Source: Bacteroidota bacterium (lineage in GTDB: Bacteria; Bacteroidota; Bacteroidia; AKYH767-A; 2013-40CM-41-45). From it: a DNA stretch of 64,000 nt. Location of the stretch: assembly GCA_026391945.1 (NCBI GenBank), contig JAPLDA010000016.1, forward strand, positions 1-64,000, in the 5' to 3' direction. This document shows positions 1-7,555 of this stretch, piece by piece. Positions within the stretch are counted from its first letter, which is position 1. Each line of letters begins with the position of its first letter. Below the pieces are notes generated by a model that was not told where the DNA came from, ran no database searches, and worked only from the letters and a program-made list of their open reading frames with translations. A program made the position numbers and the translations under genes.

Positions 1-1
1 T

Positions 2-493
2 TGGATCGACGGCCTTCTCCCCTTCCAGATACCAATTAAAATTCCGGGCATACCACAACTTGAAATTCCGGGGCTTGGCTTGCTTGCGATTTTTTTCCTC
101 GTCAGCATCATCGGGTTTTTAGGAACCAGGTATATCCGGAATCCGTTCTTTGCTTACCTCGAAAAACTGATTGAGAAAGCTCCGATGGCAAAACTGATTT
201 ATACATCCGTGAAAGACCTGATCAGCGCATTCGTTGGAGAAAAGAAAAGATTCAACCATCCCGTCATGGTTCAGTTTGATAAAAATACAGAAGTGTACCG
301 TGTCGGATTCGTCACCAATGACGATTTATCAGAAGTAGGAATGGCGAAAGAACAAGTCGCTGTTTATCTTCCCTTCTCGTACAGTTTCATGGGAGAGTTG
401 ATCATCGTTCCGAGGGAAAATATCAAACCGATTAATTCGACGGGAACAGAAATGATGAAATTTATTATTTCAGGCGGCGTCACTGAATTCTGA
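2..493 (+). CDS. DUF502 family membrane protein (5' end outside window)
   Basis: The reading frame is open from base 2, so the start lies upstream; the TTG at 80 is internal. About 163 residues are visible. A Pro/Ile-rich stretch (IPIKIPGIPQLEIPG) leads into one membrane helix near visible residues 24-42, followed by the conserved soluble part with KAPMAKLIYTSVKDL and VAVYLPFSYSFMGELIIVP. This pattern is typical of DUF502, a family of small inner-membrane proteins with no settled function. It ends 35 nt before the potassium channel gene on the same strand, so the two may be cotranscribed. The family call is from recognised sequence pattern, not a search. Confidence 0.8.
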   Translation, partial: WIDGLLPFQIPIKIPGIPQLEIPGLGLLAIFFLVSIIGFLGTRYIRNPFFAYLEKLIEKAPMAKLIYTSVKDLISAFVGEKKRFNHPVMVQFDKNTEVYRVGFVTNDDLSEVGMAKEQVAVYLPFSYSFMGELIIVPRENIKPINSTGTEMMKFIISGGVTEF

Positions 494-528
494 TTTTTAT
501 TTTTCATGATCGAATCTGAAAGGCAAAC

Positions 529-1458
529 ATGTCAAACGAAAACGATGAAGTAAAAGAAACCGGGTTCGGGAATAAAGTTACGGAGCCCAACCAGCGACTG
601 ATGAACCGCGACGGCAGTTCGAATGTGAAACGCAAAGGACTGTCTTTTTTGGAAGAGCTGAGTTTTTACCATTCGCTGATTTCCATGCCGTGGTGGAAAT
701 TCAACCTGTTGGTATTTACCGGCTACCTTGTGGTGAACCTTTTTTTTGCTTCGCTTTATTTCTTCATCGACATTGAACATTTGAACGGCATGATTGCCGG
801 GAATAATTTCGATCGTTTCCTGGAAGCGTTTTTCTTCAGTACACAAACCATTACTACGGTAGGTTTTGGAAGAATCAGTCCAAGTGGATTGGCAGACAGC
901 ACCATCGCTGCCTTTGAATCCATGGCAGGCTTGCTCGGGTTTGCATTGGCGACCGGTTTGCTTTACGGAAAGTTTTCGAGACCCGTGGCTAAAATCCTGT
1001 ACAGCAAAATGGCGGTGATTGCGCCGTACAAAAACATCAAAGGGTTCATGATCAGAATCGCCAACAAAAGAAAAAATGAACTGATCGAAGTGGAAGCGAT
1101 GGTGATCATGTCGAGAGTGGAAATGGAAAATGGAAAAGAAATCCGAAGATTCTATACCCTTGAACTTGAACTGAAACGCGTGAGCATTCTTTCCATGACC
1201 TGGACCATCGTACATCCCATTGATGAAAACAGCCCGATGTTTAACATGACGCCGAATGACTTTAAGAAAAAAGATGTGGAGTGGCTGGTTTTGATCAAAT
1301 GTTTTGAAGAAGCTTTTTCTCAAACCGTTCATTCGCGCTGCTCTTACAAATACGATGAGTTGATTCACAATGCCAGGTTTAAACCTGTTGTTGAACCCGG
1401 CCCGGATGGATCGGTGATCGTCGCGCTCGATAAAATAAATGATGTCGAGTTTGCTTAA
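529..1458 (+). CDS. Inward-rectifier potassium channel (KirBac-like)
   Basis: This is a 309-residue inner-membrane K+ channel subunit that should assemble as a tetramer. The first 50 residues are cytoplasmic. TM1 spans about 57-80, the pore helix and selectivity filter T110-V-G-F-G114 follow (the common form is TVGYG), and TM2 spans about 124-147. Residues 150-309 match the cytoplasmic immunoglobulin-like IRK domain that gates KirBac channels. A good ATG lies at 529, with no ribosome site, as is usual in this phylum. It follows the DUF502 gene by 35 nt. The filter Phe in place of Tyr is also seen in other K+ channels, so K+ selectivity is still expected. Confidence 0.92.
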   Translation: MSNENDEVKETGFGNKVTEPNQRLMNRDGSSNVKRKGLSFLEELSFYHSLISMPWWKFNLLVFTGYLVVNLFFASLYFFIDIEHLNGMIAGNNFDRFLEAFFFSTQTITTVGFGRISPSGLADSTIAAFESMAGLLGFALATGLLYGKFSRPVAKILYSKMAVIAPYKNIKGFMIRIANKRKNELIEVEAMVIMSRVEMENGKEIRRFYTLELELKRVSILSMTWTIVHPIDENSPMFNMTPNDFKKKDVEWLVLIKCFEEAFSQTVHSRCSYKYDELIHNARFKPVVEPGPDGSVIVALDKINDVEFA

Positions 1459-1504
1459 AATCATCCGGCAAACATTTCTTTTATCATTCCCATGATAATG
1501 AATG

Positions 1505-1527
1505 ACCCCGCAGCAGAGCTGCGGGGT
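1505..1527. repeat. GC-rich hairpin after the K+ channel gene
   Basis: An 8-bp perfect inverted repeat (ACCCCGCA / TGCGGGGT) sits 47 nt after the channel stop codon. No T-tract follows on either strand, so it is a weak candidate for an intrinsic terminator. It begins a 106-nt run of three separate palindromes (1505-1610). Confidence 0.6.
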
Positions 1528-1535
1528 ATTGACCA

Positions 1536-1560
1536 GATCCCTCGACGTTGCTCGGGATTA
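1536..1560. repeat. Dispersed 25-nt repeat, copy 1
   Basis: This 25-nt stretch, containing the core TCCCTCGACGTTGCTCGGGA, is identical to 17491-17515. The core is an imperfect palindrome (ATCCC and GGGAT ends). Two identical 25-mers 16 kb apart in unrelated contexts indicate an interspersed repeat family. Confidence 0.85.
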
Positions 1561-1570
1561 ATTCGACTTA

Positions 1571-1610
1571 ATGATTTCAGTGCGCCGCCTTCGGCGACTT
1601 CTGAAATCAT
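1571..1610. repeat. Palindrome with nested hairpin in the channel-desaturase gap
   Basis: ATGATTTCAG pairs perfectly with CTGAAATCAT, and the interior contains a second stem, CGCCG/CGGCG, around CCTT. With the neighbouring hairpin and 25-nt repeat it fills most of the intergenic gap 1459-1752, in which I see no gene. Confidence 0.75.
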
Positions 1611-1724
1611 AGTCTCATTAATAAAATCAATTCCATATTATTGATAATTGAAAGAATGGGAATGATTGCTATTCCGGGTTCATTATTCACGGTCGTCCCG
1701 TTATTTTTTCTCAAAGTTTTAACG

Positions 1725-1732
1725 TACGTTTG
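1725..1732 (+). promoter_or_regulatory. Bacteroidota -7 box (TACGTTTG) for the desaturase
   Basis: TACGTTTG fits the TANNTTTG consensus of the phylum. It ends 20 nt before the ATG at 1753. The T-rich sequence near 1702-1709 is only a weak -33 match. Its position favours the ATG at 1753 over the upstream in-frame TTG at 1744. Confidence 0.55.
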
Positions 1733-1752
1733 CGCTACACACCTTGAAAAGC

Positions 1753-2766
1753 ATGTCAACACGTACCGATTTCAACTACTCGAACGAATCAGAACCACAC
1801 CGCATCCGCACAAAAAAAATCCTGGCCGATCATCCTGAGGTTCGGGATCTGATCGTTAAAAATCCTTCTACTTTCATTGCGATCGTGGGCATGGTGTCAT
1901 CCATGATGCTGCTCTCATACCTTCTGAAAGATTCTCCATGGTGGCTGGTGGTGGCGGTGGCCTACCTGGTTGGTGCGTTTATCAATCATTCTCTTTTTGT
2001 GATGATACATGAATGTTCTCACAACCTTTTGTTTAAAAAGAAATCTGCCAACCTGGTCACAGCCATCTTCGCCAATCTCCCTCACATCCTTCCAAGCGCT
2101 GTTTCATTTACGCGTTACCACATCAAGCACCATTCATTCCAGGGAATTCACGAATTGGATGCCGATCTCCCTGATCGTTGGGAAGCCAACTTAATCGGTC
2201 ATTCCTTTTTCGGAAAAGCTTTGTGGTTATTGCTTTTCCCCTTGTTCCAGATGAGAAGAATATTCCGGTTGAAAGAAATCAAACCTCTCGACGGATGGAT
2301 TGTATTCAACCTCGTGGTGCAGGCTGCTTTTGATGTAGCGCTGTGGTATTTCCTCGGGCCGAAAGCATTTTGCTTCATGCTGTTCAGTTTCTTTTTTGCA
2401 GTCGGGTTGCATCCGCTCGGAGCACGATGGATCCAGGAACATTATCTTACTCTAGATGACAAACAGGAAACGTACAGCTATTACGGTGGATTGAATGCCA
2501 TTTCATTCAATGTCGGTTATCACAACGAACACCATGATTTTCCTTCGGTGCCATGGAACAAACTCCCGGAACTGAAAAGACGGGCTTCTTCCTATTATGA
2601 TTCACTATACTCGCACACTTCCTGGACGAAACTTTTTTTTCGTTTTTTATTCGATAAGAATATTTCACTCTATTCACGCGTGGTTCGCAACGACCGGGGA
2701 AAAGTTACGCTGACCGACGAATCGAAGCCTGATGTGGAAATGATTAAAGAAGATGTGTTGAGTTGA
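1753..2766 (+). CDS. Dihydroceramide delta-4 desaturase homologue (DEGS-like)
   Basis: This 337-residue membrane di-iron desaturase has the three histidine boxes HECSHN (86-91), HIKHH (123-127) and HNEHHDFP (257-264). Beyond the boxes it matches the eukaryotic sphingolipid delta-4 desaturase (DEGS1/DES1) end to end. The N-terminus has the DES-type segment around PHRIRTKKILADHPE, the middle has GLHPLGARWIQEHY, and the C-terminal region has ETYSYYGGLNAISFNVGYHN and SLYSRVVRN. The length is close to DEGS1 (about 323). In eukaryotes the enzyme puts the 4,5-trans double bond into dihydroceramide using O2 and an electron donor. Bacteroidota make dihydroceramides, so the substrate is plausible. The family match is recognised from memory; the exact substrate is inferred. 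The ATG at 1753 is chosen over the TTG at 1744 because of the upstream -7 box. Confidence 0.85.
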   Translation: MSTRTDFNYSNESEPHRIRTKKILADHPEVRDLIVKNPSTFIAIVGMVSSMMLLSYLLKDSPWWLVVAVAYLVGAFINHSLFVMIHECSHNLLFKKKSANLVTAIFANLPHILPSAVSFTRYHIKHHSFQGIHELDADLPDRWEANLIGHSFFGKALWLLLFPLFQMRRIFRLKEIKPLDGWIVFNLVVQAAFDVALWYFLGPKAFCFMLFSFFFAVGLHPLGARWIQEHYLTLDDKQETYSYYGGLNAISFNVGYHNEHHDFPSVPWNKLPELKRRASSYYDSLYSHTSWTKLFFRFLFDKNISLYSRVVRNDRGKVTLTDESKPDVEMIKEDVLS

Positions 2767-2793
2767 AATCGTTTTGCATTGTTTGCTTTTGCT

Positions 2794-3957
2794 TCATTCA
2801 GAAATTCGCAACCGGCAAACAACTTCCTTTACTCTGCCGGCCACAAAACGAATTTCTTCTTCAGTCGTATATTTCCCTAACGAAAAACGAATGGCCGAAT
2901 ACGCCAGGTCATCCGGAATATTCATGGCTTTCAACACATGCGACGGTTGCGGGATGGCCGATGAACAGGCGCTTCCTGTGGCAACAGCGATATCTTTCAG
3001 CTCGCCTATCAGCGCATTTGCATGAACGCCGGAGAACGCCAGGTTTGTCACATTGAATAACCGGTTTTCCCTGCTTCCATTCACAAATACATTCCCGGCT
3101 TGAAGGATTTCAGTTTCCAAATGATCTCGCATCACTTTGATCCTCTTTGCATTTTCAGCCATTTCAGTATCTGCAATCTCACACCCTTTGCCAAAGCCCG
3201 CAATAGCCGGCACATTCAGCGTTCCCGAACGAAGTCCTTTTTCATGTCCGCCTCCGTCGATCAACGGGACCAGCGACACTCTCGGATTTTTCCGGCTCAC
3301 ATACAAAGCACCGGCTCCCTTCGGGCCGTAGAACTTATGCGCACTCACGCACAACAGATCAATTCCTTCGTGGCGAACATCCACCGGAATTTTTCCGCAG
3401 GCCTGTGTGGCATCACTCATCAAAAGAGAATTTCGCTCATGAACAATTTGGGAAATTTCTCTCATTGGCTGAATGACTCCTGTTTCATTGTTTGCCATCA
3501 TCACACAAACCAAAATGGTCTGGTCTGTCATGCAACTGCGAAGCCGGCCGGTATCAATCAAGCCGCCTTTGTCAACCGGCAAATAAGTGATTTGTGCACC
3601 ATACTTTTCAAGATGAACACACGTATCGAGAACTGCTTTGTGTTCGGTCGCAACGGTGATGATGTGGTTTCCTTTTGAGTGGTATTTCTCATACACGCCT
3701 TTCAAAGCAAGGTTGATGGACTCTGTTGCCCCGGATGTAAAAATGATTTCACCGGGTTCGGAATGAATCAGCGCAGCAACCTGTTCACGCGCTGTTTGCA
3801 CCGCCTCTTCGGTAACCCAGCCATACGCATGGGTTTTGCTCGCAGCGTTGCCAAACTTGTCAGAAAAAAAAGGCAGCATGAATTCCAGCACACGCTCATC
3901 AACCGGCGTGGTGGAATTGTAATCAAGATAAACTGGTTTTTTCATTTCCGGTTTCAA
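2794..3957 (-). CDS. Cysteine desulfurase (NifS/IscS family, class V aminotransferase)
   Basis: This PLP enzyme takes sulfur from cysteine as a persulfide for Fe-S cluster assembly or tRNA thiolation. The 387-residue protein starts with YLDYNSTTPVDERV, has TSGATESINLA near 74-84, the PLP lysine K208 in SAHKFYGPKGAGA, and the persulfide cysteine C331 in ATGSACSS. The short loop around that Cys resembles the NifS/IscS group rather than SufS. An internal Met at 3945 is an equally possible start. It is divergent from the VIT gene at 4000 with only a 42-nt gap, and no iscU or suf gene lies beside it, so its sulfur acceptor cannot be told. Confidence 0.92.
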   Translation of the reverse strand: MKPEMKKPVYLDYNSTTPVDERVLEFMLPFFSDKFGNAASKTHAYGWVTEEAVQTAREQVAALIHSEPGEIIFTSGATESINLALKGVYEKYHSKGNHIITVATEHKAVLDTCVHLEKYGAQITYLPVDKGGLIDTGRLRSCMTDQTILVCVMMANNETGVIQPMREISQIVHERNSLLMSDATQACGKIPVDVRHEGIDLLCVSAHKFYGPKGAGALYVSRKNPRVSLVPLIDGGGHEKGLRSGTLNVPAIAGFGKGCEIADTEMAENAKRIKVMRDHLETEILQAGNVFVNGSRENRLFNVTNLAFSGVHANALIGELKDIAVATGSACSSAIPQPSHVLKAMNIPDDLAYSAIRFSLGKYTTEEEIRFVAGRVKEVVCRLRISE

Positions 3958-3999
3958 ACGACAAATTTCTTTATTTTTGACTGATCAAAAAATTTATTT

Positions 4000-4710
4000 A
4001 TGCAAACACATCACCACGGCCACCCGCATGTTGAAAAACACTTCGAACAAACCGAAACCGTCAGGGACATCGTCATCGGCATGTCCGACGGCCTTACCGT
4101 TCCTTTTGCGCTCGCAGCAGGGCTTAGCAGCGTAAGCAGTGTAAGCAATGGCATCATCATCACGGCAGGACTGGCTGAAATCATCGCCGGCTCCATTGCC
4201 ATGGGACTGGGCGGTTATCTTGCCGGCAAAACGGAAATCGAACATTACGACAGCGAGTTGAAGCGTGAATACATGGAGATCAAAGATTTTTATGAGACGG
4301 AGAGAAAGGAATGCAAGGATATTTTCGCCGAATATGGTTTATCTCCGCAATCGCAGGACATCATCGTGGATGAGCTGGCAAAGAACGACGACAAATGGGT
4401 TGACTTCATGATGAAATTTGAACTCGGTCTCGAAAAACCGGATATCAACCGGGCACGGCAGAGCGCGCGCAACATCGGGCTGGCTTATATTGTCGGCGGC
4501 ATTGTTCCGTTATCAGCGTACATGTTTACTTCAACGCCGATGAACGGTTTGATGTTTTCTTGCATCATCACCATTCTCTGCCTCGCCACATTTGGATACT
4601 ACAAGAGTAAAGTAACCGGGCAATCCCCTTTACAAGGCGCCATCCGCACCACGATCATCGGTGTGCTGGCTGCATCCGCAGCATTCGGAATCGCCAGGAT
4701 GTTCAGTTGA
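4000..4710 (+). CDS. VIT1/CCC1 family metal transporter
   Basis: This 236-residue membrane protein begins with a His-rich stretch (HHHGHPHVEKH) and the family signature RDIVIGMSDGLTVPFALAAG (about 23-42). A second helix follows (IITAGLAEIIAGSIAMGLGGYLAGK), then a charged cytoplasmic loop of about 80 residues rich in Glu (the metal-binding domain of the VIT family), then three C-terminal helices. VIT/CCC1 proteins move Fe2+ or Mn2+ out of the cytosol by proton exchange. Its last 8 nt overlap the 3' end of the convergent gene 4703-6163. Confidence 0.88.
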   Translation: MQTHHHGHPHVEKHFEQTETVRDIVIGMSDGLTVPFALAAGLSSVSSVSNGIIITAGLAEIIAGSIAMGLGGYLAGKTEIEHYDSELKREYMEIKDFYETERKECKDIFAEYGLSPQSQDIIVDELAKNDDKWVDFMMKFELGLEKPDINRARQSARNIGLAYIVGGIVPLSAYMFTSTPMNGLMFSCIITILCLATFGYYKSKVTGQSPLQGAIRTTIIGVLAASAAFGIARMFS

Positions 4711-6163
4711 TTTTTTCTTTCAGCCAGTTTTTGTAGTTGATGATTTCCGAGTCGCCTTCGGTTTGCTCATCTTTGGTTCCCAGGATGACTTTGATTTTGT
4801 TATAAAGTGTTTTGTCTTTCCTGAGATGATCTGTTTCAATCATCCTGCTGATGATGGCAAGCATTTCCTTCTCACGCGCAGATTCTTTTTTTGAAAGGAG
4901 TTCTTTAAAGTCCTTCTTCACGTTATTGATTTTCACTTCCAGGATATCAAAATCCTGCAGCTCGTAACGGATCATCAGTTCGGCGATAGCGAATTTGAAT
5001 TGAAGCGACCGGTCTGCTTTTTTATACGCATCCAGTAAATATAATTTGTTCAGGTTCCTGATCGACTGGTGAAAATTTCTCGAATCAAAATTGAGAACGG
5101 CGAGGTTCCCATAGATGAACATTTCATAGAATGGCGTGGACCGGATCTTTGCATTCGCCTTCATTTCATCGAGGATTTCGATGGCTTTCCGGCTGTCGAG
5201 TTTTGAATAATTGATCACAAGGGAATTGTAATAAAAGAACAGGTACTTGTTGTAAAGCAGCCTGCGATACTCTTCCATGGCCTCTTTCAGCTTCCCGGCA
5301 TACTTCAGCGATTCCTTCTGTTTCCCGTTTTTGAAAAGTGTGTTCACGATGAACACGATCATCTGCAGTTTGGTGTCATGGTTATTCCGGTTGAACAAAT
5401 CCTCTTTTTCAAACTCATGAAAAATACCAAGCAGGTAATCTTCGAGCGCTTTGTATTCCCGTTTCTGCAACAGGATCCTGCTCACGGCATCGTATATTTT
5501 AAAGCGGAGTGTGGAACTTTTGATCAGCTCCTTGTCCTTCGAAACTTTCTTTAATGTCTTTTGAAGAATCGGAATGACCGGGTTGGCGCTGGAAGAAAAA
5601 TTCTGAGTAATTTTCATCTGGTAACTCACCGCTGCCAGGATATCATCAATGGCACGGAGCTGATGAATCTGCTCCTGGTTTTTCTTTCGCAGTGCAATGT
5701 AGGTATCCGGGTTGATGGCAACCAGTTCATGCGAAAGCTTGATGAATTCCCCGTAGATGATGTCGAGCAATTCGAAATTTTCGATGCGTGATGCTTCGCT
5801 CTCCGCCTTCTTTAAAAAGTAACCCGCCGTACGTGTATTGTTTTTATTGAAGTAAAATTTTTCGAGTGCCAGCAGGTGTAAGATATACACCACTTCATCG
5901 TCATCGAAATGCTGCACCATCAGGCTCTTGTTGAGATCCTGCAGGAGACGGTGCTTCAGCCGGTAAAAAGAGTTCTTGGATTCATGCTGGTACAACCGCC
6001 GGTGAATCTTCCCTTCGTCATACCTCTCGCGGCTTTTACGGATGTAGTCAAACAACTCGGCATCCTTTCTTGAGCCTGCTTCCCTCCGGCGCGAAATGAA
6101 CATTTTGAAAAAGCGCACCTGCTCCTTGTTCATGCCTTCGATGACCTGGTTTAGTATATCCAT
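4703..6163 (-). CDS. Conserved helical protein of unknown function
   Basis: I do not recognise this 486-residue protein. It has no signal peptide and no membrane segment. It is rich in Lys, Glu, Leu and Tyr and looks fully alpha-helical, with repeating helix pairs such as AVSRILLQKREYKALEDYLL and KAIEILDEMKANAKIRSTPF, which suggest a TPR-like or alpha-solenoid fold. The N-terminal MNKEQVRFFKMFISRR segment resembles the start of a family seen widely in Bacteroidota, always annotated hypothetical. Its 3' end overlaps the VIT gene by 8 nt. It is single, with a short AT-rich leader, and stands divergent from the T9SS protein gene at 6255. Confidence 0.7.
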   Translation of the reverse strand: MDILNQVIEGMNKEQVRFFKMFISRRREAGSRKDAELFDYIRKSRERYDEGKIHRRLYQHESKNSFYRLKHRLLQDLNKSLMVQHFDDDEVVYILHLLALEKFYFNKNNTRTAGYFLKKAESEASRIENFELLDIIYGEFIKLSHELVAINPDTYIALRKKNQEQIHQLRAIDDILAAVSYQMKITQNFSSSANPVIPILQKTLKKVSKDKELIKSSTLRFKIYDAVSRILLQKREYKALEDYLLGIFHEFEKEDLFNRNNHDTKLQMIVFIVNTLFKNGKQKESLKYAGKLKEAMEEYRRLLYNKYLFFYYNSLVINYSKLDSRKAIEILDEMKANAKIRSTPFYEMFIYGNLAVLNFDSRNFHQSIRNLNKLYLLDAYKKADRSLQFKFAIAELMIRYELQDFDILEVKINNVKKDFKELLSKKESAREKEMLAIISRMIETDHLRKDKTLYNKIKVILGTKDEQTEGDSEIINYKNWLKEKIN

Positions 6164-6201
6164 AATTGCTTCCTGAACGGGTAAGGAAAGGTAAATATTA
6201 A

Positions 6202-6233
6202 TTTACACCTGAGCAAGAAATGAGATAAATTTG
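6202..6233 (+). promoter_or_regulatory. Promoter TTTA-N20-TAAATTTG
   Basis: The -33 like TTTA (6202-6205) and -7 TAAATTTG (6226-6233) are 20 nt apart, which fits the Bacteroidota consensus. The ATG of the secreted protein follows 21 nt later. Confidence 0.6.
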
Positions 6234-6254
6234 ACCTGTTAAATAAACTTCTAT

Positions 6255-6962
6255 ATGAAAAGGCTATTTGCACTTATTGCAATTACTATTTTTTTGCTTC
6301 TTTCCAGCAGTATAAATTCGTCCGGACAGGTTCATCTGCATATCGTCCGAATCGATAGCTTTCCACAGTTACCCGGTGATACCGCTTTTGAAGGCCAGGT
6401 ATATTCGCATATCGAGATTGTTGTAACAAACACCGGAAATACAAGTTTTTTTGGCGACATTCATGTAGCCTTATATTCTCAGAATATCGGTTTATCAGGA
6501 CTAGATACTTTACGTGATGGCCCTCTACCGCCAGTCCTTCTGCAACCAGGTGATACTGTACCGCTTCACGCCAATCCTAATTACAGTTTCAGAGCCATGC
6601 ATTATGCAGCCGGAGATAACATCATTGTTGTTTGGCCCTATGCTGCCAGTGGCTCTGCCAATTTTGATACCTATCAGACACATGTGTATTTCGCACTTAC
6701 GGTCGGTATAGAAGATCTCCATCAAACTTCATTTGTCATCTATCCAAACCCCGTATCCGGGATTTTACACCTTAGTTTTGCCGACATAACTAAGGTTGAA
6801 CAGGTAAGAATTTATGATGTCTATGGAGAGGAATTAAACCGCTATAACAAAACCGTCAGGAGCATCAATTTCTCCAATTACAGGAAAGGAATCTACTTCC
6901 TCGAACTGACTGATACCGATGGAAACCGCCTGGTGAAAAAACTACTGGTAACCGGAAACTGA
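6255..6962 (+). CDS. Secreted protein with T9SS type A sorting domain
   Basis: This 235-residue exported protein has an N-terminal signal peptide (KRLFALIAITIFLLLSSSI). The middle, about residues 26-145, has the look of a beta-sandwich that contrasts two partners (VVTNTGNTSFFGDIHVALYS). The C-terminal 75 residues are a type A sorting domain: FVIYPNPVSGILHLSF, VRIYDVYGEELNRY and a final GIYFLELTDTDGNRLVKKLL. The protein should pass the inner membrane by Sec and the outer membrane by the type IX system, with the tail removed. The cargo part has no recognised enzyme motif. Confidence 0.85.
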   Translation: MKRLFALIAITIFLLLSSSINSSGQVHLHIVRIDSFPQLPGDTAFEGQVYSHIEIVVTNTGNTSFFGDIHVALYSQNIGLSGLDTLRDGPLPPVLLQPGDTVPLHANPNYSFRAMHYAAGDNIIVVWPYAASGSANFDTYQTHVYFALTVGIEDLHQTSFVIYPNPVSGILHLSFADITKVEQVRIYDVYGEELNRYNKTVRSINFSNYRKGIYFLELTDTDGNRLVKKLLVTGN

Positions 6963-7009
6963 TCCTGACGCTAAAAATAAAATCAACACATCACTAATAA
7001 TTAAATATC

Positions 7010-7420
7010 ATGAAACTGAACTTTGAAGGTGGCGAAAAATTCAAAATCCTTTTTTACAATTCAAAAATTCCGACAAGAAGGGTGAAAGAAAACCTGAGCC
7101 GGTACGGTTTCCGGGAACTGGTTTTTCTTTCGGAAGAAAATGATGTCGTCAATTCGGTAAAAGGATTGGATCCGCAGGTCATCATTGTCAGCCACCACGC
7201 ATGGAACGACCCGCACACTCCTGCACTGCTCCAGGAGTTAAGAAAATCTCATGACACACCGGTGATCATCTGGAGCGATGACCTCACGGAATTTATTTCC
7301 CGTAAACTTCTTTCCTTTAAAAACACTTATACCTTACGTTTTTCCGATGGCTTTATTTCGCTGACAGAAATCCTGCAACGCATCGAAATGAAAGTAAAGA
7401 ATCCGAGGTTGTGGGTTTAA
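7010..7420 (+). CDS. Degenerate receiver-like protein
   Basis: This is a 136-residue cytoplasmic protein. The order of predicted beta strands and helices (KILFYNS, LVFLSE, VIIVSHHAWNDP, PVIIWSDDLTE, YTLRFSDGFISLTEILQRI) resembles a response-regulator receiver domain. The phospho-acceptor Asp expected at the end of strand 3 is replaced by SHH, and the acidic pair of strand 1 is missing, so phosphorylation is unlikely. No DNA-binding domain follows and no kinase is next to it. The receiver comparison is by fold pattern only. It could equally be an unrelated Rossmann-like protein. Confidence 0.6.
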   Translation: MKLNFEGGEKFKILFYNSKIPTRRVKENLSRYGFRELVFLSEENDVVNSVKGLDPQVIIVSHHAWNDPHTPALLQELRKSHDTPVIIWSDDLTEFISRKLLSFKNTYTLRFSDGFISLTEILQRIEMKVKNPRLWV

Positions 7421-7483
7421 CACACTGATTAACCGTTCATACTTATTGATTTTGTTTTCAGTTATATTTTTGGGTGTTTTCTG

Positions 7484-7508
7484 AACCGGCTTCATCGCCG
7501 GTTTTTTT
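7484..7508 (+). terminator. Intrinsic terminator
   Basis: A 7-bp stem AACCGGC/GCCGGTT with a TTCATC loop is followed by a run of T. It lies 63 nt after the receiver-like gene and ahead of the ispG promoter. Confidence 0.75.
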
Positions 7509-7514
7509 ACCGGG

Positions 7515-7541
7515 TTGAAATCCTTATTTGACTTACCTTTG
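7515..7541 (+). promoter_or_regulatory. Probable ispG promoter (TTG...TACCTTTG)
   Basis: TACCTTTG (7534-7541) fits the -7 consensus and ends 14 nt before the tandem ATG codons at 7556 and 7559. A TTG at 7515-7517 lies 16 nt upstream, shorter than the ideal spacing, so only the -7 part is well supported. Confidence 0.5.
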
Positions 7542-7555
7542 CATCGTTCTCCAAA

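Noticed and set aside
532-1464. A 310-codon open frame on the minus strand opposite the K+ channel gene
   Set aside because: It is the exact antisense shadow of a clear channel gene; its product is rich in His, Phe and Arg with no family pattern.
1744-1752. TTG start for the desaturase at 1744
   Set aside because: The ATG at 1753 lies at a better distance from the -7 box and gives the usual N-terminus of the family.
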